A DNA stretch of 64,000 nucleotides, taken from positions 1 to 64,000 of the forward strand of contig JAYWAL010000055.1 of NCBI GenBank assembly GCA_043782485.1, read 5' to 3'. Below the pieces are notes generated by a model that saw nothing but the letters and a program-made list of their open reading frames with translations, was not told where the DNA came from and ran no database searches. A program made the translations under genes and the position numbers. Each line of letters begins with the position of its first letter. Within the stretch, counting starts at the first letter, position 1. Shown here piece after piece: positions 43,439-52,804 of the stretch. The stretch comes from JANXUC01 sp043782485 (lineage in GTDB: Bacteria; Acidobacteriota; Terriglobia; Terriglobales; Acidobacteriaceae).

Positions 43439-45604
43439 CTAGCGAGACTCAGCGTTAATTTCTTCTAAAAGCTGCGGCAACCGATCCGCGTCTTCCTGCG
43501 ACGCTGCAAATCGCGCCCGTTCGTAGTGAAGGGTAAAACTGTCCACCGTCTCCCGAATTCGAGTATCCGGAATGGCCTGGGCAAACTCCGCCGCCGTTTG
43601 TTCCGGCTTTTTACTCCAGCCTAGTTTGGCCAAAGAAGCGGTCATCCGCTCATAGGAAATTGCGGCGGCTTCCTGCGGCGCTTTGGCAGCTTTGCGCCTT
43701 CGCAAAAGGCGGAACCAGCCAAACACCCGGTTGCCATTTGCGACCAATAGAAGAAAGAACGCCAGCCCGGCTAAACCGCGGAGCCCATGCGCCGGGAACC
43801 CATTGACGTGATCTCCGCCGCGTCGCGCTGACGCCAGCAAACGCTGGTAGGGCTTCATCACGCGGGCCTTGAGAGTCTCCAGTAGGGCGCGACTTCGGCG
43901 CGCACCTTCCTCTCCCAATGACTTTTGCCGGGCAAAATCATAGTTCACAACCCACTCGCGCCAAAACGACGTCATGGCATCCAGATAAAGCGCGATCCGG
44001 TTCCATCCGCCGCTGTGCGTTGGCAAGGAGGCGGCTGGTGTCGGATCGAAGCTAACCCACCCATAATTCGGAAAGTAGGCCTCCACCCACGAATGCGCAT
44101 CGCGAGCTCGAATCACATATTTGCCGCTCAGGTCGTTGAACTCGCCGCCGCGAAAGCCGTTCACCACGCGGGACGGAATGCCAATGCTGCGCAGCATCAC
44201 AGCCATGGCCGACGCAAAATACTCGCAGTGTCCTCGCTTGCGCTCAAACAGAAAATTCGCGACGGGATCTTTCGGCGCTGTTGCGGGAAGCTGCAATGTG
44301 TAGCCATAGTGGTCGCGTAGATGACCCTCCAGCGCGACGGCCTTATCGTAGGGATTGCTGGCGGCATCAGTTACCGCATGCGCTAACTGCAAGATTCGCG
44401 GATCGATTTCTGGAAGCTGCAAATAGGTTTGGAGAAGATCGGTGCGATAGGCTCCTTCCGCGCCGCGTAGTTCGACGGGTGTTGGACGCGCCGGATTCGA
44501 TTCACCCTCATACAGAGCGATGGGATGCGCACGATCCAAATCAAACACGCCACCGCCAGCATCGAAACTCACCAGACTGTAGTGGCCCGAGACCGTTACA
44601 GGTTGCTCCGCCAGGAAAAAGACGTTGCTGCTCAATGGTTCCAACAGAACGCGATAGCGCAGAAGATTGCCGTGGATTGACCTTGGACTGGATGTCACCA
44701 CAAAGCGCCCATCCGGTAAACGCGGCGCGATGGTGTTGGAATGTGGATTGGACCACGTGGTGCCATCAAACGAACTCAGCGCCACGCCGCGCCACTTGAA
44801 TTCCCCGGGTGCCGCTCCGCTTTCCACCGCCACGTGCATGATTACCGCCTGCGATTGCTGAATTTCTCCGATGCTGCCCAGGCGAACCTCATTGCTGAAG
44901 CCCGTCGAAAGGTCACTGCCTGAGCTGTACGAGCCTGCGTATCCGCCAGCCACGCGGGGCAAAATGAAGAAGATTCCAGCCGCTCCTGCAAGAATACTGA
45001 ACAGAATTGCGGGTGTGACCACACTCAAGGACGAGCCAATCCGGCGCTCCAGTTTCAGCAGCTGTTCTTCGGAATAGATCGCGGTGGCCTGTGTGCCCGC
45101 CCGGTGCATTTGCAAAAGAATGAATGTGGCGACGGCCATCAATAAGAACGCGCAAAATGCGAGAAAAAACGCGCTGTCCACCGTCAAAACCGACGCCGCC
45201 AGCACCATGGCGAACGACAAGGCCGAAAGCAAAACGTAGTCGCGATCTCGCAGCGGCGAGAACATTTTTACGACCAGCCCAAACATGACCAAATGAACCG
45301 TAGCCGTCAGAAAGCTGCGCGAAACCAGCAGAACATCGACCAGATAAAACAGGACAAAACCTAGGGCCAGGCGTGTATTCCAGCTCTCCGGCAGAACATA
45401 GCTCCTGCGGAGCAGCAGCAGATAACCGCGCCATAGTAGGGCGGCCGTCACGAACAATACCGATGCCAAATCCAACTGGCCCGTGGCCGCCAAGGTGCCA
45501 AAGCCGGTCATGACCATCAAATAGAGGCTCGCCAGCAGATATCGGTCCACAGGCGTGGAAATCCGTGCTGGGTTTTGAGCGTCGGCTGTTTGCGTCGCGG
45601 ACAT
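43439..45604 (-). CDS. TgpA-type membrane transglutaminase-like protein
   Basis: A 721-residue inner-membrane protein with about six membrane segments in the first 240 residues (DUF3488/TgpA N-domain), a periplasmic transglutaminase-like domain and a last membrane segment near 625-645. The papain-like triad is visible: C near 460 (KRGHCEYFASAM), H near 503 (ARDAHSWVEAYF) and D near 520 (SFDPTP). TgpA of Pseudomonas is essential, but its substrate is still unclear. The ATG at 45604 has GGGG upstream. The usual neighbours (a DUF58 protein and a MoxR ATPase) are not beside it. Confidence 0.88.
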   Translation of the reverse strand: MSATQTADAQNPARISTPVDRYLLASLYLMVMTGFGTLAATGQLDLASVLFVTAALLWRGYLLLLRRSYVLPESWNTRLALGFVLFYLVDVLLVSRSFLTATVHLVMFGLVVKMFSPLRDRDYVLLSALSFAMVLAASVLTVDSAFFLAFCAFLLMAVATFILLQMHRAGTQATAIYSEEQLLKLERRIGSSLSVVTPAILFSILAGAAGIFFILPRVAGGYAGSYSSGSDLSTGFSNEVRLGSIGEIQQSQAVIMHVAVESGAAPGEFKWRGVALSSFDGTTWSNPHSNTIAPRLPDGRFVVTSSPRSIHGNLLRYRVLLEPLSSNVFFLAEQPVTVSGHYSLVSFDAGGGVFDLDRAHPIALYEGESNPARPTPVELRGAEGAYRTDLLQTYLQLPEIDPRILQLAHAVTDAASNPYDKAVALEGHLRDHYGYTLQLPATAPKDPVANFLFERKRGHCEYFASAMAVMLRSIGIPSRVVNGFRGGEFNDLSGKYVIRARDAHSWVEAYFPNYGWVSFDPTPAASLPTHSGGWNRIALYLDAMTSFWREWVVNYDFARQKSLGEEGARRSRALLETLKARVMKPYQRLLASARRGGDHVNGFPAHGLRGLAGLAFFLLLVANGNRVFGWFRLLRRRKAAKAPQEAAAISYERMTASLAKLGWSKKPEQTAAEFAQAIPDTRIRETVDSFTLHYERARFAASQEDADRLPQLLEEINAESR

Positions 45605-45792
45605 GCGTCCCCTAATTCTCCGAGGCCGACCGCGGGAAGGGAAGTACTGAGCCGACGTAAAGCAATCGAAGGTCACTTCCGGTCAAGGGGAAAAGTCCGC
45701 CCAAGAAAGCTGAACCGGAACGCTCGCCCTTCAGCCCATGAATCTTGATCTTTGAAATCTTCCGACTTCGCATTCCTCCCGAAAGCAAATGG

Positions 45793-45805
45793 TAGAATCG
45801 TTCAG
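45793..45805 (+). promoter_or_regulatory. Promoter -10 box of the SRP RNA gene
   Basis: TAGAAT at 45793-45798 stands seven bases before the 5' end expected from the terminal stem of the SRP RNA. No good -35 box is evident 16-18 bases upstream. Confidence 0.5.
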
Positions 45806-45918
45806 GTCAGACATCGGTTCCACGCGACGTCTTCCCGCCAACCCCGCCAGGTCCGGAAGGAAGCAACGGTAACGGGCTCTTGCGTGTGCAGTGGGCCGCC
45901 GGTGTCTGGCTTTTTTTT
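45805..45918 (+). ncRNA. ffs: Small signal recognition particle RNA (4.5S type)
   Basis: The highly conserved SRP apical region is present as CAGGTCCGGAAGGAAGCAAC followed by GGTAACGGGC, which contains the GGAA tetraloop and the asymmetric Ffh-binding loop. The 5' end (GTCAGACATCGG) pairs with the 3' end (CCGGTGTCTGGC), giving a hairpin of about 106 nt followed by eight T residues at 45911-45918 that act as terminator. This is the RNA partner of Ffh; the receptor gene ftsY is in this window. It lies just upstream of a TonB-receptor gene that has its own ribosome site. Confidence 0.93.
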
Positions 45919-46002
45919 GTCCGCCGATTGGCCAGCGACCTGGTTACGATTCGATTTGCAAGATTTTCGATCCGAAACGATCTGCTCTCGGAGGAATTGT
46001 CA

Positions 46003-48222
46003 ATGCTTCGATGGCTGGTCGGATTTCTACTCGTTTCCGCACTTTCCGCCCACGCCGCTAATCTCAAAGGAAAAGTCACCGACGCCCTGAGCGGTGAAGC
46101 CCTGGGTCGCGTTCAGGTCCTGTTAGTGGAAACCGGAACGACGACCGTAACTTCGGAAGACGGAACTTTCCAGCTTCGCAACCTGAAAATCGGCAAGGCC
46201 ACGCTGCGTTTCAACGCCGTCCGCTACCGCACCGTAACCGTTCCGTTCGCGATGGCCAGTACCGAGGAGACGAAAGAGCTCGAAGTCACGCTGGCTCCGG
46301 ACAACTTCCAGCGCACCGACAAGGTGGAAGTTCACGGTGACATTTTTCAAGGCGTCGATTCTCCGGCCATCAACGAAACCAACCTGACCAGCTCGGAAAT
46401 CAAAGAAGCCTCAACCGTCTTCGCCGACGACCCTTTTCGCGCTCTGCAATCGCTTCCCGGCGTTTCCGCCTCCGGCAACAACGAGCTGCTGGCGCAGTTT
46501 TCCGTCATGGGCGCGCCGTTTAACAACGTTGGCGTCTATCTGGATGATGTGCTGGTGTTCAATCCGTTTCATAGCGTTGCGGACTTCTCCAACGGTGCTT
46601 CGCTCAGCTTGCTCACCAGTGAAACCACCGAAGAAATGAAGCTGCTGCCCGTGGCCTACCCGCAAAAGTACGGTGATGCAATCGGCGCGGCACTCGACAT
46701 TCGCACCCGCGAAGGAAGCCGCACCACTCCAACATTCCGCACCTCGGTAGGCTTAGCGGATAGCGATTTCCTGGGCGAAGGCCAGCTCGGCAGGTCCAAA
46801 CGCGGCTCGTGGCTGGCCTCGGCGCGCAAGAGCTATCTGGGCTATTTGCTGCACAATCTAGGCAACAGTAACTTCGCTGACGTATCGTTTTACGATGCTG
46901 ATCTCAAACTCACTTACGATCTGACGCCGAACCAAACCGTAAATGTACACCTATTGGGCGGACACACCGACGCCAACAATCGCAAAAGCGGTGTAGGCGT
47001 GAATGACACCAAGCTGGGCAGCAGCGATTTCTATTTTTACCGAGCGGGCTGGCGCTGGAACGTCAACCACAATCTGCTTCTCGATAGCCGCGCCGCATAT
47101 GTCGGCCATCCGTTCATCGACCGCAATTTCGCTGGTCAGGAGCTCTTTAACGACGCCTACCACGAATGGGTGGGCGCAAGCAGCGCCGTCTGGAGCTGGC
47201 GCAAAGACAACGTGCTCGATGCTGGCGTCACGCTGCGGCGCTTACAAGACCGCGCCATCTATTACGGCTATGATGTACCGCGCCAGCCCCCAAATTCGTC
47301 CACCAAGATCAGTGATGACGATTTGCGTGGCTCGGGCTATGTGCAGCAGGCGTCCAGTCTGTTCCACGGGCGGCTGCATATTTTAGGCGGACTGCGTTGG
47401 GAGGATCAGCAGCGACAGACCACGCGGCCCTGGCTGCCGCAAGTTTCCGCTTCTTTTCAGGCGGGTCCTTCCACACAACTCCAGTTCGGAGTCGGACGTT
47501 ACAACCAGTTTATTTTTCCAGACATTTTCAGGGCCGATACCCAATGCTCCACCCTGTCGGAACTTTTTCAGCGCGCTACGCACTACACTGCAACCCTGGA
47601 ACAGCGCATCGGAGAAACAACGCGCATCCGCCTAACTGGATTTGACCGGCAGACGGACAGCTTCGAATCCCTCCAGCATTCTCCGGGCTGTCCGTCAAAT
47701 ACACTACAGGGTACTTTCGGTACGGGCAACGGTTCGTCCCGTGGTTTGCAAATGGTTTTGCAGCGGCGCAGCGCCAACCGCCTTTCTGGCTGGATCGGAT
47801 ACACGATGGTATTCGCCAACCAAGACTATCCCGTTAGTTTTGCCAAGACCCCGTCAATCCAATATCTGCCCAGCCTCGAAGACCAGCGCAATTCTTTGAA
47901 CGCCTTTGCCAGCTACCGTCTCACGCCTTCGATCAATCTGAGTGGAAAACTGCTCTACGGCTCGGGCTTCCCAGTGTTCGTCGCGGCGACGACGGGACCA
48001 CCAGTTGTCCAGCGTCTGCCAGCGTATGCGCGCGTGGATTTCCGCGTCGACAAAAGCTGGGCCTTCTCGCGCTGGAAGATGACGCTCTATGCTGAAGTCT
48101 TGAACGTAACCAACCACGACAACCTGATTTCCACCGGCCAGCTAAGCGGCGGGGCGCAAGGTGTGGCAACCGAGCGGGCGCTCCCAATTCTCCCCACCGC
48201 CGGCCTAGTCTTCGAATTTTAA
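46003..48222 (+). CDS. TonB-dependent outer-membrane receptor with carboxypeptidase-like regulatory domain
   Basis: A 739-residue exported receptor: signal MLRWLVGFLLVSALSAHA, a CarboxypepD_reg-like domain at about 20-105 (LKGKVTDALSGEALGRVQVL), a plug domain (ALQSLPGVSASG then GAPFNNVGVYLDDVLVFN) and a 22-strand barrel ending in phenylalanine. It likely takes up a siderophore, sugar or other bulky nutrient with TonB energy; the ligand is unknown. GGAGG lies eight bases before the ATG. The frame is open upstream into the SRP RNA but that part is not protein. Confidence 0.88.
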   Translation: MLRWLVGFLLVSALSAHAANLKGKVTDALSGEALGRVQVLLVETGTTTVTSEDGTFQLRNLKIGKATLRFNAVRYRTVTVPFAMASTEETKELEVTLAPDNFQRTDKVEVHGDIFQGVDSPAINETNLTSSEIKEASTVFADDPFRALQSLPGVSASGNNELLAQFSVMGAPFNNVGVYLDDVLVFNPFHSVADFSNGASLSLLTSETTEEMKLLPVAYPQKYGDAIGAALDIRTREGSRTTPTFRTSVGLADSDFLGEGQLGRSKRGSWLASARKSYLGYLLHNLGNSNFADVSFYDADLKLTYDLTPNQTVNVHLLGGHTDANNRKSGVGVNDTKLGSSDFYFYRAGWRWNVNHNLLLDSRAAYVGHPFIDRNFAGQELFNDAYHEWVGASSAVWSWRKDNVLDAGVTLRRLQDRAIYYGYDVPRQPPNSSTKISDDDLRGSGYVQQASSLFHGRLHILGGLRWEDQQRQTTRPWLPQVSASFQAGPSTQLQFGVGRYNQFIFPDIFRADTQCSTLSELFQRATHYTATLEQRIGETTRIRLTGFDRQTDSFESLQHSPGCPSNTLQGTFGTGNGSSRGLQMVLQRRSANRLSGWIGYTMVFANQDYPVSFAKTPSIQYLPSLEDQRNSLNAFASYRLTPSINLSGKLLYGSGFPVFVAATTGPPVVQRLPAYARVDFRVDKSWAFSRWKMTLYAEVLNVTNHDNLISTGQLSGGAQGVATERALPILPTAGLVFEF

Positions 48223-48281
48223 GCGGAATTCTAAAGCGGAATTCTAATGCGCCTTTTCTCCCCACCCCCTAAGCTATCCCC

Positions 48282-48503
48282 ATGGACCGCCTAACCCTCT
48301 TCGGCCTTTTCGCCGTTACTTCCATGCTGGTCACCTACGCGCTGGAGAATCGCAGCCGCTGGTTCATTTTTGCCTTCGCCATTTCCTGCATGTTGGGCTC
48401 AATCTACGGTTTCCTGCAAGGCGCATGGCCCTTTGGAGCCGTGGAAGCCGTTTGGTCGGTGGTCGCTCTCCGCCGCTGGTACATAACCGGAAACGCCCGC
48501 TGA
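48282..48503 (+). CDS. Small conserved membrane protein
   Basis: A 73-residue protein with two or three membrane segments (LTLFGLFAVTSMLVTYAL, WFIFAFAISCMLGSIYGF, FGAVEAVWSVVALRRW). It resembles a family of uncharacterised small proteins, common in rhizobia, with the GFLQGAWPFG-VEA-W motif. No function is known. It follows the receptor gene by 59 bases and precedes fabH. Confidence 0.65.
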   Translation: MDRLTLFGLFAVTSMLVTYALENRSRWFIFAFAISCMLGSIYGFLQGAWPFGAVEAVWSVVALRRWYITGNAR

Positions 48504-48588
48504 CTCGCTTCAGTTAACACTCCACCGTTAGACATCCTGCCCTGAATCCCGCAAAATACAAGGTCCGACTACTTTGCAGGAGAACTCC

Positions 48589-49605
48589 TTGAACCAACCG
48601 AAGCGGGCCCTGGTTCGGGCCAAGATCACCGCCCTGGGCACGTATGTTCCGCCCCGTTTGCTCACCAATGCCGACCTTGAAAAAATGGTCGACACCACCG
48701 ACCAGTGGATTATCGAGCGCACCGGCATTCGCGAGCGCCACATTGTTGAGAAGGGCGTGGCCACCAGCGATATCGCCGTCGAAGCTGCTAAAAAGGCTCT
48801 GGCCATGCGCGGGATTGAAGCCAGCGACCTCGATGCCATTTTCGTGGCCACGGTCACGCCGGATATGTTGTTTCCCTCCACCGCCTGCCTGGTGCAGCAC
48901 AAACTAGGAGCGAAAAAGGTTTGGGGCGTAGACCTTTCCGCGGCCTGTTCGGCGTTTTTGTTTGCGTTACAGAACGGAGCGCAGTTCATTGCCACCGGTG
49001 CCCACCAGCGCGTCATGGTCATTGGCGCGGATGTCATGTCCTCCATCATCGATTACACCGACCGCGCCACCTGCATCATTTTCGGCGATGGCGCGGGCGC
49101 CGTCATTCTGGAGGCAGCGGATGACAGTGATGGCGATGTGGGTATTTTCGATTTCGTTCACGAAGTCGATGGTTCCGGCGGCGAAGCCCTTTTCATGCCC
49201 GGAGGCGGGAGTCGCAATCCCACCACCCACGCCACGGTGGACCAGAAAATGCACTACGTTCATCAGGATGGACAGGCGGTTTTCAAATTCGCCGTCCGCA
49301 AAATGGCCGATGCGTGCGCTCAGGTTTTGGAACGCAACGGCTTGCAGGGTAGTGACATTGATGTCTTCATCCCGCACCAGGCCAATCTACGCATCATCAA
49401 TGCCACCGCCGACCGCCTGTCGCTCAGGCCCGATACCACCATTATCAACATTGACCGCTACGGCAACACCACGGCGGCGACCATCCCGCTGGGAATGCAG
49501 ACGGCGATTGAGGAAGGCAAGCTCAAGAAGGGAAGCCTGGTACTGCTGGCCTCGGTCGGCGCAGGCTTTACGGTCGGGGCGACGCTCTTGCGTTGGGCTT
49601 ATTGA
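48589..49605 (+). CDS. fabH: 3-oxoacyl-ACP synthase III
   Basis: FabH starts fatty-acid chains by condensing acetyl-CoA with malonyl-ACP. The 338-residue protein has the catalytic C120 (VDLSAACSAFLFAL), H263 (IPHQANLRI) and N293 (RYGNTTAATIP), plus the acyl-binding TGIRERH segment. The start is a TTG at 48589 with AGGAGA five bases upstream; an in-frame TTG at 48574 lies before that ribosome site. No other fab gene is adjacent. Confidence 0.93.
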   Translation: MNQPKRALVRAKITALGTYVPPRLLTNADLEKMVDTTDQWIIERTGIRERHIVEKGVATSDIAVEAAKKALAMRGIEASDLDAIFVATVTPDMLFPSTACLVQHKLGAKKVWGVDLSAACSAFLFALQNGAQFIATGAHQRVMVIGADVMSSIIDYTDRATCIIFGDGAGAVILEAADDSDGDVGIFDFVHEVDGSGGEALFMPGGGSRNPTTHATVDQKMHYVHQDGQAVFKFAVRKMADACAQVLERNGLQGSDIDVFIPHQANLRIINATADRLSLRPDTTIINIDRYGNTTAATIPLGMQTAIEEGKLKKGSLVLLASVGAGFTVGATLLRWAY

Positions 49606-49812
49606 GTTCAAGCACCGCGTGGCACAACGGGCAATTGCCATAGCGCTGGCTAATCCAAGGAACTCACCCCTTTCATGCCCGTCAATGGCGACCCGCGCCG
49701 AGCGTATTGAATTAATACCCACCCTGTGATTCCGAAGCGAAGCGAGGAGTCCCGGTAACGCGGAGTCATTCCGGTTCCTGCTAGCTTTCTCGGCGTGAGT
49801 TCCATAACAAGA

Positions 49813-49840
49813 AAAAGGAACGGCCAAGGTGACCGTCCCT
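49813..49840 (-). terminator. Intrinsic terminator after the MxKDx gene
   Basis: On the minus strand GGGACGGTC pairs with GGCCGTTCC (9 bp, two G-T pairs, loop ACCTT) and is followed by five T. It lies 31 bases past the stop of the gene ending at 49871. Confidence 0.75.
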
Positions 49841-49870
49841 AAAGGCACTTGGTGGCGCGAACGGGAACAG

Positions 49871-50137
49871 CTAGTTCTGCTTCATCTCATCTTTCTTCAT
49901 GCCATCGTCTTTCTTCATCTCGTCCTTCTTCATCTCGTCTTTCTTCATCTTCTTCGATTTCTTTTCCTTCTTCATTCCATCGTGTTTCATGGAATCGTCC
50001 TTCTTCATGTCGTCATGCTTCATGGAATCGTCTTTCTTCATGTCATCATGCTTCATGGTGTCGCCAGACTGCGCGAACAGGGACATCGACGTGGCCAGAA
50101 CGGACAAGGCCATCAGGCTCTTCAACAGCTTCTTCAT
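49871..50137 (-). CDS. Pentapeptide MxKDx repeat secreted protein
   Basis: An 88-residue protein with a Sec signal (MKKLLKSLMALSVLATSMSL, cleavage near FAQ) and a mature part made almost wholly of five-residue units of the form M-K-[KH]-D-[DE/S/G]. It therefore has about a dozen evenly spaced methionines among lysine, aspartate and a few histidines. This matches the pentapeptide MXKDX repeat family. Methionine/histidine-rich periplasmic proteins of this type may bind copper or silver or scavenge oxidants (inference). It carries its own terminator and a ribosome site AAGGAGAA. Confidence 0.85.
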   Translation of the reverse strand: MKKLLKSLMALSVLATSMSLFAQSGDTMKHDDMKKDDSMKHDDMKKDDSMKHDGMKKEKKSKKMKKDEMKKDEMKKDDGMKKDEMKQN

Positions 50138-50257
50138 AAATTCTCCTTAAAAATGAGGCGTAGGGTTTAGTCGGCGCGGGGCCGACAGGGGATACGATCC
50201 CGCACTCGGAGGGAAGTTACAGAGAATCAGAGGAAAGTTACGGAGAGATCGAGGCTG

Positions 50258-50803
50258 CTAGTCGAAAATCAAAATCGCCGCCCCAATCACGGTGGTCCAC
50301 AACCCACGCTTATCGCCAACCGCTGACTGCGTCACGTTGGCCGTGCGGACGATTTTGTTGGACAAGCGGTAGATTTGCTTTTTCTCATCCCACGACCGGT
50401 CCGGATCAAACTCCACATTCAGAGTCGTGGCTAGCATTTCGGCGGCGAGTTCTTCGGCATATTCTCCAGCTGCGTCTTCAGTTTCGCCGAACGAGTGGTG
50501 TTCGCTTAGATAGCCGTAGGTGTTGTGGTCGGAGGGAATGGCTACGCCGATGCTCGATGCCAGTAGGCGGTGTGCTTCGCGGGTGGAATTTTCGGCGATG
50601 ACGGCGAACACTACCTCGCCTGGGCTTAGGTACTTCAGGCCCTGCTTGCGCGTCAGCATCTTACAGTTGGGCGGGAAAATGGAGGAAACGCGAACCAGAT
50701 TCTGTGCGGCGATGCCAGCATCCCGCAGAGCCAGTTCAAACGAGGTTAAACGCTCTTTGTGTTTCCCGACGCCCTTCGTAAAAAACATCCGCTTCGGGAC
50801 CAT
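50258..50803 (-). CDS. Pyruvoyl-dependent arginine decarboxylase
   Basis: The enzyme decarboxylates arginine to agmatine using a pyruvoyl group made by self-cleavage. The 181-residue protein begins MVPKRMFFTKGVGKHKERLT, and the cleavage site is most likely S40-S41 in RVSSIFPPNC, with GEVVFAVIAEN following. Length is normal for the proenzyme. The ATG at 50803 fits the family; a TTG at 50815 lies at better spacing from GGAGGA. No other polyamine gene is adjacent. It could feed spermidine synthesis or help in acid resistance. Confidence 0.9.
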   Translation of the reverse strand: MVPKRMFFTKGVGKHKERLTSFELALRDAGIAAQNLVRVSSIFPPNCKMLTRKQGLKYLSPGEVVFAVIAENSTREAHRLLASSIGVAIPSDHNTYGYLSEHHSFGETEDAAGEYAEELAAEMLATTLNVEFDPDRSWDEKKQIYRLSNKIVRTANVTQSAVGDKRGLWTTVIGAAILIFD

Positions 50804-50912
50804 GTTTTTGCCCAATTCTGTAGGTTCCTCCAAAATGGAAAATTAGCGTTGAATGTAACACACTGGAATGTGAACGGCGCGTGAAAATTACAGTTTGCCG
50901 AGCCACAGGAAC

Positions 50913-50941
50913 AAAAAGCGGGAACCCGATGGGTTCCCGCT
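50913..50941 (-). terminator. Intrinsic terminator after the small secreted protein gene
   Basis: AGCGGGAACCC at 50917-50927 pairs perfectly with 50931-50941 over a three-base loop. On the minus strand the stem is followed by five T. It lies 27 bases past the stop at 50968. Confidence 0.85.
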
Positions 50942-50967
50942 CCCAACATCTGAAAATACCTTAGACC

Positions 50968-51300
50968 TTAAGCAGCAGCCTTGACGGTGGCAACCTTGAC
51001 TTTGTCGCCATCGACGGTGCCAGTAACGGTCGCCTTCTGGCCAGCCAGTTTGTCCAGGTCAGCATCTCCGCCGGATAGGGTGTAGACCTTATCGCCGACT
51101 ACGAGAGCGTAGGCTGAACCCTTCTTGACGCAGCCTTTGGTGCAGGCGGCTGCTTCGCCAGAGTGCTTGGCACCGCACATGGCATCGGACACGGTTCCGG
51201 TGAGAGTTCCTTCTTTTCCGCCAGCAAAGGCAGGCAGAGACAGGGTGAAGGCAATGCCGAGAACGGCAACGGTGGAGAGGGCTTGCAAGCGAGTCTTCAT
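50968..51300 (-). CDS. Small secreted cysteine-containing protein of unknown function
   Basis: A 110-residue protein with a Sec signal (MKTRLQALSTVAVLGIAFTL, cleavage after AFA) and a compact beta-rich domain. It contains three cysteines (AMCGAKHSG, ACTKGCVKKG) and ends with an OB-like strand pattern (QKATVTGTVDGDKVKVATVK). Similar proteins recur in acidobacteria, but I know no function. TAGGAGA precedes the ATG at 51300; an in-frame ATG 11 codons earlier is less likely. Confidence 0.7.
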   Translation of the reverse strand: MKTRLQALSTVAVLGIAFTLSLPAFAGGKEGTLTGTVSDAMCGAKHSGEAAACTKGCVKKGSAYALVVGDKVYTLSGGDADLDKLAGQKATVTGTVDGDKVKVATVKAAA

Positions 51301-51445
51301 TCGGAGATCTCCTAAATTTCTTTCGATTTTCATCCTTGTAACCGTTCGCTTGCGCGGCTAGTTCGCAAGAGAGCGACTCTTTCGAACACAGAAAGCTAGG
51401 GCTGCATGGATGTGATATCTGAAAATAACCTACACCTTTTCCGGC

Positions 51446-52804
51446 TCAATTCATAGATGTCGCGGAATACCTTAGAACCACGTCAACGGTCTTGTCGGTT
51501 TCGTCCAAATGGGTGTCGGCCGAGGACCATCGGCCCTGCGGCAGCAGAGTTTGAGTCTGCCGCATAAAGGTCATTTCGTAGCCCGTATCGAATGGCTCGC
51601 CCGGTCGCATGGCCCAGCGTTCCCGCAGCCGTTCGGCAGTCTTGGTATCTACCCCTTCGATCGTGAGTTCCCCGAAGTGATACACGTCGCCTTCGGTGAT
51701 GTGTACGGTAAAACTCGCCGTTTTGGCGGCCATATCCAGATGCGGTTCCAGGTTGCTTAGGATCTTCATGTAGCCGCGCTTGCCGTAGGCCTGGGTCACG
51801 GCTGCCAGATTTTCTCGCAACTTCGGAAGGTCAGCAACCGACCCGGCGGGAACGGCGATCAGTTTCTCCAGACTCTCGGTGGGGATGGTCTTGTTCCCGT
51901 TCCAATCCACGGAGGCCAGACGAAATTGAGGTCCCGGCTGCACCGGCAATTGCACGTCCACGCGAACGAGATTGGCGTCGGGAGCGGGTTCCGCGTCGGC
52001 GATGTCGGTCGTGACTGGTTTGGGCAGTTCGTGGGCGGTGGGCGTCGGCGTTCCGAACTGCACTTGCAGATAGCCTCGGCTCTGGTACACATCGCGGAAA
52101 TCAAGCCCGGAAATCAAGACCAGCTGGGCGGCGCTGTACTGCTTGCCAATCAGTTGTTTCTGCGCGGCCGCAAGCAGGGCCGGAATCTCGTCAGCCCCAG
52201 CGCCGGGAAACTCCACCGAGCGAATACGAACCGAAATATCCTCGACATGGTAGACAAACGCTTCCAACGGGTGTCCCTCGAGGCCAAAGCGGCTGTAGGT
52301 GACGTGACCGGGCAGCTGGCGCTCGGAAAGTAGCGCCTGGAGGCCGTCGGCTACCGAATCAGGCAGCGACCCTGCCACGGGCAACTGGTCGCGATATAAC
52401 GCCACCCGGCCGCGCAGCTTGGCTCGCAGTTCGTCTTCCGTCCACCATACGAAGTTATCCAGGCGAACGGCCAGAAGTTGTGTCGTCTCTTCAATATCCA
52501 GTGTCACCTTCACGGTGCCAGCCAATGTGGAATAACTGTAGGCCAGGTTGGAAAACGCTCCGGTGCGGGCTAGGACGTTGGTGGCTTCCTTGAGATCGTC
52601 TTCGGTCACGGTCTGGCCGACAGCCAAACCCGCAACTGGAAGCACTTCAGCGGGCGTATAGCGTTTGAGGCCAGTTACGCGAATCTCTTTGATCTTGCCC
52701 AGGCTCGAGCCTACAGGTGAGCCGAGGGCGGCTGAAGTGGCGAACAGGGCGATCACCAGGACGGTAGCCAGACAGGCGCGACGGCGGTAAGGAATGAAAA
52801 TCAA
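51446..52804 (-). CDS. Exported POTRA-repeat protein without a barrel
   Basis: A 452-residue protein with an N-terminal signal (RRRACLATVLVIALFATSAA) followed only by POTRA-like modules. One lies at about 36-105 (KIKEIRVTGLKRYTPAEVL), one at about 290-370 (FRLASVDWNGNKTIPTESLE) and one at about 372-452 (YHFGELTIEGVDTKTAERL), with a less clear region between. It ends right after the last module, where Omp85 proteins would begin their barrel. It may assist the barrel protein at 8346 or an unlinked BamA. Its ATG overlaps the LysR stop by ATGA. Confidence 0.8.
   Translation of the reverse strand: MIFIPYRRRACLATVLVIALFATSAALGSPVGSSLGKIKEIRVTGLKRYTPAEVLPVAGLAVGQTVTEDDLKEATNVLARTGAFSNLAYSYSTLAGTVKVTLDIEETTQLLAVRLDNFVWWTEDELRAKLRGRVALYRDQLPVAGSLPDSVADGLQALLSERQLPGHVTYSRFGLEGHPLEAFVYHVEDISVRIRSVEFPGAGADEIPALLAAAQKQLIGKQYSAAQLVLISGLDFRDVYQSRGYLQVQFGTPTPTAHELPKPVTTDIADAEPAPDANLVRVDVQLPVQPGPQFRLASVDWNGNKTIPTESLEKLIAVPAGSVADLPKLRENLAAVTQAYGKRGYMKILSNLEPHLDMAAKTASFTVHITEGDVYHFGELTIEGVDTKTAERLRERWAMRPGEPFDTGYEMTFMRQTQTLLPQGRWSSADTHLDETDKTVDVVLRYSATSMN

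Noticed and set aside
45880..46002. Upstream extension of the TonB receptor
   Set aside because: It overlaps the SRP RNA and its terminator; the ATG at 46003 has a ribosome site and begins a signal peptide.
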